DNA from: Phymatolithon calcareum
Taxonomy: Eukaryota; Rhodophyta; Florideophyceae; Hapalidiales
Length of the DNA stretch: 64,000 nucleotides
Assembly (NCBI GenBank): GCA_977006965.1
Contig: OZ345382.1
Coordinates: 1,612,001 to 1,676,000 of the forward strand
Reading direction: 5' to 3'
A program made the position numbers and the translations under genes. A model generated the notes under the pieces. The model worked only from the letters and a program-made list of their open reading frames with translations, made no database searches and had not been told where the DNA came from. This document shows, one piece after another, positions 1 to 10,734 of this stretch (the stretch's first letter is position 1; the number at the start of each line of letters is the position of its first letter).

Positions 1-228
1 GCGCCTTGTCTATTCCATGTCGTCGTAAAAGAAGATAGTAAAGAAGAGTAGCTTGTCTAGAGCTTTACTTTTTATGATATGCGCTAGATAAGCAAAATTG
101 AGGACAGTAAAACCTAGGCAGACGCTTTCCATCACACTGTACTCATCTTTTACGCAAAGCACTAGATGCACCTCCTCGCTTTCCTCTTCTAAGATATACT
201 CACAAAGCTCTGGCCCTAACCGCTCTGA
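1..228. other. Unassigned left edge of the window
   Basis: No recognisable gene. A 74-codon open frame on the minus strand starts with ATG at 234 but matches no family I know and has no promoter signal. The sequence directly abuts the Mutator-like transposase relic and may be internal sequence of the same element. Confidence 0.3.
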
Positions 229-805
229 AATCATAGAAAAGAAGAAGCTCTTACAGGTTGGCGACTACCCTTGATCAAACTTTGACTGCCGTGCTACATG
301 CTCTCACCGCCACTTTAACGAGCACCAGCGGCCATATAGCAATGTTGTCGATGCAATTTTATACGCTTCTAGGCACTTGGTGCAGCATCGGGTCGCGTTC
401 GACTTTTGGAAAAAGCACTGGTTCGGAGACGTATGACTTTTTTTTCCTTTCAAGTTTATTTAAAAGGCCCACAGACTTCCGAAGATATGGGAAAGGCTTC
501 CTCTAATGCTACCTACCTTTGTGCAGCTCACGAAACGTTCAGGAGACGTATGACTGTTAAGAACGTGGGCCAAGCAAGACGACGTCAGCATCACGCTTCT
601 TGCAGTCACTGGTAACCAGCTGATTTGGTGCGGTTTGACCTTGTGGCTAAGCTGGACCACAAGACCTACTTGTCTTCCGAAATGAGGGCCCATCACTGCT
701 CTTCGTGCAGAAACACCGGCCACTTCTTACAGACATGCGGTGATCCTAATATCCACAACATTGTCTGTCGAAAAACCTCCACTGAATCTTGCGACTGCGA
801 TGTGC
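229..805 (+). pseudogene. Mutator-like transposase C-terminal relic, copy 1
   Basis: This stretch is homologous at the DNA level to 14585-15200, the transposase tail of the complete Mutator-like element. It still encodes a canonical CCHC zinc knuckle (C-x2-C-x4-H-x4-C, beginning CSSCRNTGHF) near 690-740. Such a knuckle after a SWIM finger is the usual C-terminal layout of MULE transposases. The reading frame is destroyed by many small indels and by a 103-bp retroposon at 439-541. I find no terminal inverted repeats, so the ends are lost. A dead copy; the family call rests mainly on the better-preserved relative. Confidence 0.55.
439..541 (-). mobile_element. R1 retroposon, minimal copy (stem-loop module plus A-tail)
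   Basis: A 103-bp insertion lies between two exact copies of the 14-bp target GGAGACGTATGACT (425-438 and 542-555). The paralogous locus at 14944-14975 is the empty site, so the insertion is directly visible. Read on the minus strand it holds little beyond a stem (arm GAGCTGCACA at 529-520 pairing with TGTGGGCC at 473-466, one bulged G), the signal AAATAAA and an A8 tail (438-445). A 5'-truncated copy with A-tail and target duplication indicates target-primed reverse transcription. Confidence 0.75.
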
Positions 806-1443
806 AGGCGCAATGTACCGGAGGATGAGATTACCCCTCTGGATAGGGTAAACTCAGAAGATAATAACGGGACCACTTGGGTGCTTGCACAATGTTTCTG
901 CAAGCCGGCAATGGTCCCTCACTCGGTCAGCACGTCAATTGCCAACCGGTGGTGTTTGTGTCGCACGGGTGCGCGTACGCCAGACGCCCGCAGACACAGG
1001 GTAGGTGAAGAAGGTTTTGCACGTACTGTGACTTGTTTGGTTCCAACTTGCCCTTCGTTGGGCTTGCGCTAGTTTGCTTTATTTATACTGCTTAAGTTGT
1101 GAGCTATGAGTAGTGGCAGAAGCTCTCGAATCGTCCAACGCAGAACATACGGTTCAGTGTCGGGCGAACGCAAGGCAGTGTGAGCAGGCTGTTCGCTGTG
1201 AGTATGTCGTTCACTGTGAGTTCGCAGATAATTACGCGCAGTCGAGATAATCTATCGAGCGTTCAGTGTCGTTCACGAGTATGGCTTCTCGGTATTGCCC
1301 CGTTGTGTTACGACAATAGGAACGTTCAACGGATCGCAATATGTCTCCGAGTTCATGTGCAGCGGACTTGCGACATTGTCCAAGCGAAGCGATAACACAT
1401 GGACGAAGCGGCTTTGCCCATGAGAGTCAACCTCATCGCCTGA
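806..1443. other. No gene seen; relic sequence
   Basis: GC-moderate sequence with short self-similar stretches around GTTCGCTGTGAG and GTTCACTGTGAG (1185-1225, 1258-1275). The first part probably continues the Mutator relic. No coding frame with recognisable content and no RNA gene. Confidence 0.3.
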
Positions 1444-1740
1444 TCGGGGTTTATAATGATGGGGGTTATGTGCTGATTTATTTTAAAAGCTCCCAAAACC
1501 TCAATTTGATAGACAGGGCAGCTTCTCGCTGTCTTCCACATTCATCTCTGTACTAGCCTCCTAATATCTCCTTAATCCGAATTTCTCTCTCTGTGAGGGC
1601 TCAAGTGAATCTTTCGCATTCATATTCTGTTTCTTGGTCCATCTTCATGCACCGTACTGTGCGTTGGAGCACAACGAGCTCAACCACAGCACCGGGCCCA
1701 AAGTACTTGGCTTAAACTTATTTTCTCCACAAAGGAGTTC
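1444..1740 (-). mobile_element. R2 retroposon 3' end, copy a
   Basis: Minus-strand copy of a family also seen at 41.85 and 44.1 kb. At 1526-1516 and 1494-1485 the arms AGAAGCTGCCC and GGGAGCTTTT form a stem with one bulged G, followed immediately by AAATAAA. Just upstream (about 1650-1570, minus) a short frame reads YECERF then, after one stop, EREIRIKEIL. This matches the C-terminal peptide of copy c (FECKRLT, GRELRIKNVL), so the family once coded for protein. No target duplication found. Confidence 0.55.
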
Positions 1741-2139
1741 TTTTGAAAAGAAATCTCATGCATCTCAACCACGCAGTTCTGTCCCTTATACGTAACATTC
1801 CTGGTAGTTCATTCGGCTTGTCGACCGAAATTTTAACTGTTCGTCCGTCGTCTTCCAACGTCCATATTTTTGCTGCTTCCCGCATGCGTCCGGTTTTTTT
1901 AATGATGACAAGCCCCGATAAGTCTGTGGCTCCCAAAATATAGCAAAAATGTCAAGATTGTGTTTTCAAGTATTGAATACTATAAAATGCCAAGTTGGGA
2001 TGCAGCTTCTAAAATTTTTAGTTTTATTCATATGTTGGCCTTCGACGCCACAAGTTTGAAGTGGCTATTGCATACTGTCTATCATTACTTTCACCTGCTT
2101 AGCGAAAGAGCTGTGAACGTAAATTAGAGCCTGTGCCTG

Positions 2140-2793
2140 TTACCAATAATAGTGATCGGATTTGAAGCCACACTTTTTCAGACAAACCTTGCTCTGCTGA
2201 AGAATGTTGTCAATAAGCGCGTCATCAGGACGCAAATTCATATTCCCAAGCGCCAGTTGAATCGTATCGCGGGGCAGCCGGAGATTGAATGCCACATCAA
2301 TGACACCTGGGTCACTGTTATCGAACATAGACACGGTGGTAGCATTACTGCATCCAAAGTTTTGCAAAAAGTGAACATGACCCTCCGGGAAGAAGCCTGT
2401 AAATCCTTCTCGAACGCGGTTCACTACGGCCTGTCCTGTTTCACGCACGAACACAGCTCGAACATCCCCCTTGATGACGAAGAAGTTTTCAGTGCCTCTT
2501 GGATGATGGTGCGGTGTCCTGAAGCCACATGGTGCATACTCGAAGAGAACGACATCTCCGCCACCGCCATTGCGGCCGTTCGTCAGCTTGAGAGCTTTAA
2601 CAGTATCACGACTGGAAACAAACTGTTCACCGCCGGCACCAGAAGCCGATGGCCGTGAGCCGGCTAAATCGAAGACGAAGTCTTTGTCTTGGAGCATATT
2701 CAAGACTTCTTTAACTTTTGGGCCATGGAGGCTAGCGTTGGAGCGGGTGAAGAAAATGGCAGTCGCGAAAAGCGTGATGGCAAGCAACTTCAT
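2140..2793 (-). CDS. Germin-like cupin protein, secreted
   Basis: A 217-residue protein starting at the ATG at 2793; the open frame extends 29 codons upstream, but this start is followed directly by a signal peptide (MKLLAITLF..., residues 1-20) and lies about 106 nt below a TATA box. Both germin boxes are present. Box 1 has HHH (95-97) and E102 in a G-x5-H-x-H-x4-E-x6-G arrangement; box 2 has P136, G138, H141 and N145. These supply the three His and one Glu that bind manganese in germins. Germin-like proteins are extracellular and variously act as oxalate oxidases, superoxide dismutases or have no known enzymatic role; substrate cannot be read here. One cupin domain, normal family length, no intron, intact. 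Confidence 0.85.
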   Translation of the reverse strand: MKLLAITLFATAIFFTRSNASLHGPKVKEVLNMLQDKDFVFDLAGSRPSASGAGGEQFVSSRDTVKALKLTNGRNGGGGDVVLFEYAPCGFRTPHHHPRGTENFFVIKGDVRAVFVRETGQAVVNRVREGFTGFFPEGHVHFLQNFGCSNATTVSMFDNSDPGVIDVAFNLRLPRDTIQLALGNMNLRPDDALIDNILQQSKVCLKKCGFKSDHYYW

Positions 2794-2898
2794 TGTTTTA
2801 GAGTTTGGTGGCAAGCTGCTGTGGTTGTTGGATGTAGTTCTCCACAGGGTGGGATGATGACGATAGCTGGAGTGTCCCAATTCCCGAAAGGGTGATCG

Positions 2899-2905
2899 TT
2901 TTATA
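2899..2905 (-). promoter_or_regulatory. TATA box of the cupin gene
   Basis: TATAAAA on the minus strand, 106-112 nt upstream of the cupin ATG. The same spacing class (60-110 nt) is seen upstream of the MYND gene and of the broken gene at 57.3 kb. Confidence 0.55.
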
Positions 2906-2931
2906 CTGCGAATGTGTTTCGTTTACATCGT

Positions 2932-3131
2932 AGTACCAGGGGAATGTTATGCTCCCCTGGTAGTACAGATAGAGGGGAATGACAATGCATGGACATTCCG
3001 CTCTATTCCACAGTACACACTACAGTACCACTCTACAGTATAGCATTCTTCTGTCTGCACTGGGGGAGCACGGCAGCATTTTGGCCCAAATAAACCAAAT
3101 AATTTTCGGGCCAAAATGCTGCCGTGCTCCC
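2932..3131. repeat. Two inverted repeats upstream of the cupin gene
   Basis: A perfect 24-bp inverted repeat (arms 3064-3087 and 3108-3131, starting GGGAGCACGGCAGC) encloses a 20-nt AT-rich loop. A smaller hairpin with 10-bp arms TACCAGGGGA and TCCCCTGGTA lies near 2932-2961. The large hairpin looks like a miniature fold-back element; no target duplication was found. Confidence 0.7.
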
Positions 3132-4325
3132 TTAGCGTGATTATTCGAAGACGCTAAGGAATTTGAATATACCATTGTTGATTCAACAACTTCAGAGGAC
3201 AGTGCTGAATTGATAGATCCGTTCCATCGCTCAGAAATGTGCATCGTCAATAGCCGTGCTCTTACATGGAATCGCGGAATTATTGAGCGATAATAGCCAA
3301 AAATAATTCATGTAATAGAGGCTAATGGTTGGCTGGAATGATGTACTCATTTCATATGAAGTCGTTCCACCTTCCGAGGCCTCTGATGGGGAACGTAAGC
3401 GGAGTCCGCTAAGAGAAGAAATGACAACCCAGAATATTTGAAATGTCTTGAGTAGGTTTTCAAACCTACTCATCAAATGAGGCCGCTATTAAGCCCCGCA
3501 GCCCCCTTCCCTTTATTAGATAATGCTGGCAGGGGGGCTGCTGGAAAATGCGATCGGGCGATAGAAAATAGATTGTGCAACCTGATTTCTGCGACTTTCG
3601 AAAGTCGAAGAAAGCAGCGAACTGGAGATTGCAGAAGCCGTTTTTAACTCGCGTATGAAATGCGTTATCACAACTTGAGAATTAAGATTTTATTTTAAAT
3701 TAATGATACGAGCTGTTACGTGCACGTCGAAGTCCAGCAAGCGTCAAGCAAGAGTTTTGCTCGCGATGCGCGTGAAAAACAGTGCCGAAAGCCAATGTTT
3801 GGTGACAAGACGGCACGGTTAAGCAGGCTGGTTTTGAGTAGAAATTAATCCTGATATGTTGATAGTTTGCATACAGTTTAAGCCAAACCTCTATTACATT
3901 TCTGTCTTCGTTAAATTGAAAATTTTGGCTAGCTTCACTGCGAAAGCTAGCTTTGAAAATGCCAAAAATCTCCATGTTAAGCGAAAGTTTACAAGTTTAT
4001 TGCCAACTTTCGCAAGGAAGATGATCGAATTTTTCCAAAACGGTAGCGAGAGTTGGTAGGTTCTATTGAGTTCTTCTGATTTTTTCTCATGTCGTAGTCA
4101 TATTCCACAAACTTTCGCTTCGCGCTGTTTCCGCGGCATAGTATGCATCAACAAAAATAATGGCCTACACTGTCAAAAACTACAAATATATGTATCATAA
4201 AAGTGAAAAATCCGATGAACTTCGCCACTGCGACGTGTCATGGACACGCAACGCAGCTTCCAACAACATCAGACATGATGCCTGATGCAGCATGATGCTG
4301 TTCCCGTCAACTGAGTTTCGCATGC
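3132..4325. other. No gene seen (AT-rich intergenic)
   Basis: AT-rich sequence with short stop-rich frames only. No domain-like peptide, RNA gene or long repeat was recognised. Confidence 0.4.
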
Positions 4326-5484
4326 CCCTGGGGGCTGCGGGAAATATCGATCTCACCACTTTAGAATTGCTTCGACCACGGAAGAATTTTGGGTCTAGCA
4401 AACCCCTATATCTTGCGTTTGAGATTAATTAGTATTGCATTGCTGTCTGGATCGTGCGCATTACACTGATTTCTCCAACCTCCAGCATCCCTGCACTACT
4501 GCAAGTTGCGTCAATTTAGTGCGCTTTTTTGACCCCAGTGCCGTATCAAAGAAAGGTTCCGTGCCCTTCGCCGGGGCAGCTGTTTTCGTCGCCGGGGCAG
4601 CTGTTTCGTGCGAAACGCAAGGACTCTATAGAACTTTAAGCGCCGATCTCTCAAGGACAGAATTTTTTACTCTTGCAAGACATAAGTGTACCCTGTAGAG
4701 AATCCGCCCCCGAAGCCTTTTCTCGAAAAACATTTACGAAATAAAAATTTCTTCATGGACATATCGACCGTCATAGTTTCGCGAAATCGCTGTTTCCAGC
4801 CGATTTAGCCATTTTGAGGCGACCAGATTTCGTACTAAACGTAAGAGTTTCGTAAGAAAAACTTGATATTTCAGTAGGGGCGCACGACGTCATCGAGGAT
4901 ACGCTGCAATTTTTATGCTGCTCTCGTCCATGGCAGAGAAATCGGCTCTTAAAGATTTCGCTGTTTTAGTGAGCGCGTTTCGTGAAATCGTTCACGAAAA
5001 GGACGAAGAAAGCGGAACGCCTGTTACGTGCAGCAAATATGATATCTTTTTGACAACGAGGACCAGGAAAACGGGGGACAGTCCTACGAAATAAGCATTA
5101 TGCTTAATACAGGCTCTATGGGCCAATTATGATGAGATTCCGTCAAAGAGCGCTCTGGTTCATAGGAAGAAGAGCAATTTGGACGACATGCTTCTCCACA
5201 CCTACTTACAGTTTGCAATATGAAACATAATTTCCTGTAAAGGCCATGCGCTGGGGATCTGGGGGATGCGGGAAATATCGATCTCGAGATCGATATTTCC
5301 CGCGTCCCCCAGGCTCTATGGTCCAATTATGATGAGATTCCGTCAAAGAGCGCTTTAGTTCGTAGGAAGAAGAGCAATTTGGACGACATGCTTCTCCACA
5401 CCTACTTACAGTTTGCAATATGAAACATAATTTCCTGTAAAGGCCATGCGCTGGGGAGATCGATATTTCCCGCATCCCCCTGGG
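4326..5484. mobile_element. Fold-back / TIR element with internal tandem duplication
   Basis: The left end (from 4326) and right end (to 5484) carry the inverted motif GCGGGAAATATCGATCTC flanked by GGGGG and CCCCC. The same motif forms a near-perfect palindrome of about 48 bp centred near 5287, between two copies of a roughly 200-bp tandem unit (about 5107-5275 and 5309-5455, starting CAGGCTCTATGG). The layout suggests a non-autonomous DNA transposon in which one end was duplicated head to head. No transposase frame is evident. Confidence 0.55.
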
Positions 5485-6586
5485 ACAAATTAGACGAAAG
5501 TTCGAAATCTTGGCGTGTTTTTTGATGTTCATCCTGCGCATCAAAATTTGACGATCATCCTGCGTTTTGTTTAGCTTGTACAGTAGTGAGTAATGACACG
5601 AGACCGATTCCAAGTCATCGCGAGACTGTATGAGAGGCTGCTTCGAGCCAACCCGAAAAAGCGGTTGAGTGCATTCTGTAAAACTTGTACAAATATATAG
5701 AGTGATGTGAATTTGTGCACATTCCCCGCTCCCGTGGCTCTCGTTCAGCGCCCCCTTTTCAGTTGCCCAGTATCCTACTTTATTGCGTTCCATGTGCGCG
5801 ACGAGCAATGCAACAGTGCAAGTCTGTTCGAATTCAACGCTATTGCGAGCAATCTAAAAGCAGGGCTCCATATAGACTGTTGCTTCATGCAATGTGCTTT
5901 TCGAGTGTCACGCATCAGACCCTAGTGCTTTGGACTCATGGCTTCAAATATAAGTTTTGGTGGGTTGTTAGCGCTCTGCCTTCGAAGACTTCTTGAGGTC
6001 GCGTAGCCCAATGTCAACCCCTTGCTGCGAATGGCTGGCGAAACTGTTAGCTGGTGCCTTCGAAACCTTCAACAGAAAACTACATCTGTTCTTGTGGGTC
6101 CCCACCGGGGATCGTCCCAATTCAATTTTATTACAATTAATTGCATTGAATTGCAATTTTCTAATTATTGCACGGAGGTTTAGCTATTGCAATGCTAATT
6201 GGAGTTGCACCGTTTACTTTTTGCTGGAAGTGACCATTAGATTAAAGCGGTAAAACTGTGTTGCGCCTAATGTAGCTTGCAGAATCCTAGTTGCAATTGG
6301 TATTGCCACACGTACCTCAACTGCAATTTCTTTTGATGGCGACCAATCTTATTGCTATTGATTGCCTCATAGCTCCACTGGAAGCAAGAACGAAAAATTG
6401 AATTGGGATGAGGTCCGGTTTATACCAGCGTTTTCGTGTTCATATTCGGCCACTACTGCTTCCACTTTTTAATCATATGACCATATGTCTACTTCTGTCC
6501 ATACGAGTTAGAGAGCATCGAATGGCATGTTCACGCCCGGCTTACAGAGCATATCGACGTACTCCTGTCCAACAGAGCGATCGCTC
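5485..6586. other. No gene seen
   Basis: Only short antisense-like frames. AT-rich runs around 6115-6370 contain repeated TTGCAATT and CAATTGCA words. The 12-bp palindrome GAGCGATCGCTC (6575-6586) abuts the 78-bp palindrome that follows. Confidence 0.35.
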
Positions 6587-6664
6587 CAGTAAATTTGTTT
6601 TAGGCGGGTTTCATGCTCGATTTTCGAAAATCGAGCATGAAACCCGCCTAAAACAAATTTACTG
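6587..6664. repeat. Perfect 78-bp palindrome without spacer
   Basis: The two 39-nt arms (starting CAGTAAATTTG and meeting at TTTTCGAAAA, centre 6625/6626) are exact reverse complements with no loop. Both strands therefore encode the same meaningless peptide. Perfect spacerless palindromes are unstable in DNA, so this is either very recent, such as hairpin-end joining, or an assembly fold-back. Confidence 0.9.
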
Positions 6665-7957
6665 TAATGATGTATGAGAAAAAAGCAGAACAAACAGAGT
6701 TAACCTGTTTCCCGGTGGCGAAGAGGTTCCTGTGGTCGTGGTCATATGACAAGACGCGTCGCGGGTGTCCATCCACAAGAAAACCGCCAGGTGTCTTTTT
6801 GAAGCAAAACGTGCTCGACAGGAACATGAAAATGTTGGTACCCGCGTCGTCCTCGCTGCCTCTATCTGTAGGGCTGCAGTGAAATATGACCGATTCATCT
6901 TGAGATGCCCAATAGCGGCAAGAACATTGTCGTTCATGTCTGATACCCTTGTTTGATTACTCGACGTTTGTTCCGCGCTGCTTGGTTGTCTACGTACCTG
7001 ATAATGTTGCGTATATTATCCTTGCAGGCCTAGTCAATAGTACTCGAGAGCCAGCATGCAACATAGACTCATGAGAATTTATTGGAGGCCAATTATCCTT
7101 TCAAGGCTGATGATGTGGTGAGGAAATTCAAGACGGTGATCACAGTCTCTGATCACCAGACACTAGAGATGCACAGATGCGTCCCTAGTGTATACAGTAG
7201 TTTGCGGCGATCAAGCAGTTCCTACAAAGCCGCTGGAAATATGAAACTGTTGCCCTTTATTGAGGGGCTCCTGTATACTGTACTAGACACTATGGTAGTG
7301 TCTATCGTACAGCGATCGACCGGTACCTGCAAAGGCGCTAGTAATAACTCTTGTCCTCAAATGCGATAGCTTCCCCCTCCAGACTTTGCTCTGAAGTGTT
7401 GGCTGCCGTTATGGCCGCCACTAAGAGCTCTAGTATATTCAAATCTAAGGATCTAGGCTTTTCCTAAGTGGGACAGAAAAAGAAGACTCGAAAGGTGTAC
7501 AAGCTTCTGGAATATCGTTCTGCGTTGGAGCGGCGAAAAGAGTGGACTTGGCCTCTTTGCAAGGATGTGCCTCGAAGTCAAAAGGCACATTGCAATACCC
7601 AGTCCCTGTCCGTTTCGCTACTGCACGTCGCACGTGGCAAGTGGACACATTTAAAGTGTCCACTTGAGATGAGGTGCAAATTACGACAGAACAAGAGTTC
7701 GGTGTTCCACGCGAAACGATGTCTTTTAAAAAAATTGAGGGTGCTTACTTGCGGACAACCACCCCTTTTTCAGACCATTCCCGGTGTGCTCAATTATGTC
7801 CGAATCACATGACCCTGTTGAAAATTTTATGAACTCCGAATTGGTCATAAGCGCGAAGTTTCAAATATACTTGGAGGCAAAGGATGTACATCTTCTGGCA
7901 TTGAAAAATATGTGCAGCGGAAACTCTGGCATTCAGTTACAGTAGGGGGCTTTTTCC
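6665..7957. other. No gene seen; small hairpins
   Basis: No supported gene. One clean hairpin at 7639-7665 has 10-bp arms AAGTGGACAC and GTGTCCACTT. The region around 7090-7370 holds several short inverted words (for example AGACACTATGGTAGTGTCT) but no recognisable element. Confidence 0.35.
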
Positions 7958-8082
7958 TGCTTTCGATTTGGGAAGCGGCTCACAGAGTCTTCTGGTTTTG
8001 ATATTGCTTCATTTTGATATTGCTTCATGATGAAGCAATATCAAAACCAGAAGCATTGCGAGCAACTTCCCAAATCGAAAGT
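7958..8082. repeat. Imperfect ~125-bp inverted repeat
   Basis: Outer arms (TTTCGATTTGGGAAG, and its complement at about 8066-8080) and inner arms (CTTCTGGTTTTGATATTG, and its complement at 8032-8052) fold back over an interrupted stem. The centre carries a 16-bp tandem duplication of TTTTGATATTGCTTCA. Together with the palindromes at 6.6 and 24.9 kb it is one of three large fold-backs. Confidence 0.8.
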
Positions 8083-8349
8083 ACTGTACTGCAGGAAGAA
8101 GCTGATCTTTGTCGTCGCCTCGATTGCATTTGCGGCAAGACAAATCTTCGGCTGATGACAGAGAGCTTGTGGTCGCGAAGTTTCATCCGGACTTGGCCCA
8201 ATTGTTTTGCTCGCGGGGGGAGATCTCATCACCTTTGTAATCTTCGCGCGTATTGTGAGGAGCTCTCTGTTGTTCTCTGGACGCAAGATTCGCCGTACTT
8301 GAATTTCCACAAAGATTTGCCTAACGAGCATCGACTCCATCCTCTTGAT

Positions 8350-8776
8350 GCCATTTATTCAAGTTTATTTAAAAACCCCACAGACTTTCGAAGATATAGG
8401 CAAGACTTCTTCTGATGCTACTTACCTTACCTTTGTGTAGCTCACGAAATTCCCACCAGAATGGCGGACGGGAAAACTCAGGATTCAAAGTAATCCTATC
8501 TCAGTCCTCTTCGGGGTTGTTCCCAACGGTACTGTGCGAGAGATTTTCCCAACCTTATCGCGCTTGCCGGATAGACGCCGTTTGTGAAAAACCAAAGCCT
8601 TCATATGTGTCTTCGACTTGTAGACACTTTCGGTCGGAACGACTAGGTACTTCACCTCCACTGCCTTCATTTTTCTTCTTCATGATTAGGAGTGCTGACC
8701 AGCGGAAGTCTCCTTCATATGGGCGGCACGATTTGATGCGGTCCACCTCATCGCGTTGTCTATAGCTCACGTTCAC
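8350..8776 (-). mobile_element. R1 retroposon copy b with coding remnant
   Basis: The family 3' end (ACAGACTTTCGAAGATAT on the plus strand, 8378-8400) ends in GGTTTTTAAATAAA on the minus strand. Upstream the minus strand keeps two overlapping open frames (8776-8555 and 8670-8485) separated by a frameshift. The peptide is basic, and I cannot assign it. It extends further 5' than the minimal copy at 439, consistent with variable 5' truncation. Stem position G is A here, so the hairpin is slightly decayed. Confidence 0.5.
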
Positions 8777-10734
8777 GCCACGTCAAAAATGTATTATAGG
8801 TCTTTCACCGAAGTCTTTCAGCAGTTTAGCATCGTCTGTGAACAGCTTACAGGGATCTGCTGAGAATGTGACAGGAAAAAACTATAACAAGCTCCCTGGC
8901 GAAAGAGTCCAAGAAAACAACCACCCTTGAGTCCATGTCCTCTTGCCTCTCTTGACAGCCGGCCAGGGAAATGGTTGAACACATTTTCCGATGATTTTTA
9001 CAATTAGCCAAGGAAGAGATTGGTCGCTAGCTGTCTGATGTGCTCATGTTTTATTCCCTGTAGATGGGGACTACCAATGATTGGTTCTTCTGTATGCTAA
9101 CAAGGAAGCTTTGCATATCACTAACGATAGTCTAGTGTTCAGTCCCGGGACAACCCCCAGCAATTCGTTCTGTTCCTCGTCAAGTCCCGATGTCTCACTA
9201 TTCGCATATCTTGATAATGGGAGCTTCTACATCATGCAGAAATATTCAGTGTAGTGTCAATGTCTTTTTCTGGAACGAATACTATCCACAGTCGCCACAA
9301 CCTACAGTCGTCGAGGCGAAAGATCCTGAAATCATCGCAGTGCATTGGTTGTGTCTCTGTGCACACTACGATAGATTGTTCATGATGGGGAATTCTACTC
9401 ATCCGCTATCTAGCTGACAGATGGGCTGGTGCTAAAGAGACTTTTGTTTGACAATTTACAAAGCCATGTTCAAGATCCTTGTACACCAGGTGTCAGGTGC
9501 CGTTCGTTGCGACTGTAAACATATCGTATTCGGATACCTCAGGTGTCCCAGACGCAGTTCTTCCATCTTAAGCGCAAAAACTCTGGGGTGAAATAGTGCT
9601 TAAATCAATATCAAGTTTTGAAGCTGATCCCGAATTCTGACTGCTAGCGTTCGAGCGTGCTAGACTCAAACGATTCGTTTTCACGTCCGTTTTTAAAAAA
9701 GCCTTACAGTCCTACGAATAAAAGGGGAAGTCTTCCCTTGTTGCTACCTCTCTTGTGTATCCCACGAAACCTGCCGCCTGTCAAAGGCACTTGAAAAAAT
9801 ACTGATCCTAGACAATCCTATCTTGTGTCGCCAGGCTCAAAATAGCACATGGGTGAGCATAGATCAAGAGAGGAGAGAGAGAAAAAAGAGCGGGAGAGAC
9901 TAGACAGAAAAGGAAGAAAGAAAGGCAAGCCAACAAATCCCCCAAGAAGACAAACGAACAGAATAAGCGCGTAGATGTCGTCGTCGTCCTCCGGTTGCGG
10001 TTAAGAAGGGTTGGCACCTGCGGTATATTGGTAAAACTGCCTCCTCTCAGGTACAATGATAACTGACAAAGGGAGCTTCAATTAAACAGAAATCCAATCC
10101 CAATCCCTTAGAAAATTGTTAACTTAGCCCACGTGCATGGAGCATGCGATTTTTAGCATATAAGGAAAATGTACATTTTTGATAGCAACATTGTGCTTTT
10201 TTAAACTTTTTGTCCTTGTTGAAAATCCTGTTGAAGTGTCGAGCATCAGAAAATAACAGCTATGATTACGAAGTTACATGCAAAATATCGCATATAACTG
10301 GTTTACTCATAGCTCGCCTTCTTTTCCATAAAATGTCTTTAGTTCTACAGAGCAATAAAGGAGTCTTCTGAAGGCGAAGAGCATCTGTATAGAAGGCAGA
10401 CAGCCCTCTTCGATTATCAACAGGAAGAAAATTGGAAAACCGGCGATATTCTGCGAGCTGTGAAGTTTTCTTTGCTTGATATGCCATTAATCGCATATAA
10501 GGTCTGCACGTGGGTTAGTCTTATCCTATATCCGTTCATCCGTGAAAGTGAGGATATTCTTTTGTCGAGGATATATTTAACGAGGATTTACTGTCGTGTC
10601 CATTTGATGGACCCTCTCAATTGAGTGGCGATATAAAGCTCAAAAATTCTATAAAGCGAATGCGAAACAACTCGCTGCCGTCATATTCGTAACGGCGGGC
10701 TTTCCCTCTGTGCGAGGAGTGTCCGAACTACTAC
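8777..10734. other. No gene seen; degenerate R1 copy at about 9690-9775
   Basis: About 2 kb without a supported gene. At 9690-9775 a strongly diverged R1 3' end is recognisable (TTTTTAAAAAAGCCTTACAG, then CCCACGAAAC). A purine-rich run on the plus strand spans 9865-9930. Near 10020-10045 the words GGTATATTGGTAAAACTGCC resemble the A-box of the tRNA-like repeats at 13.0 and 59.9 kb. Confidence 0.35.

Noticed and set aside
5206-5808. A 200-codon minus-strand frame
   Set aside because: It runs through the fold-back element and reads the two tandem units twice; the repeats create it.
6408-6693. Open frames on both strands sharing the peptide KFVLGGFHARFSKIEHE
   Set aside because: The identity is a direct consequence of the perfect palindrome, not of coding.
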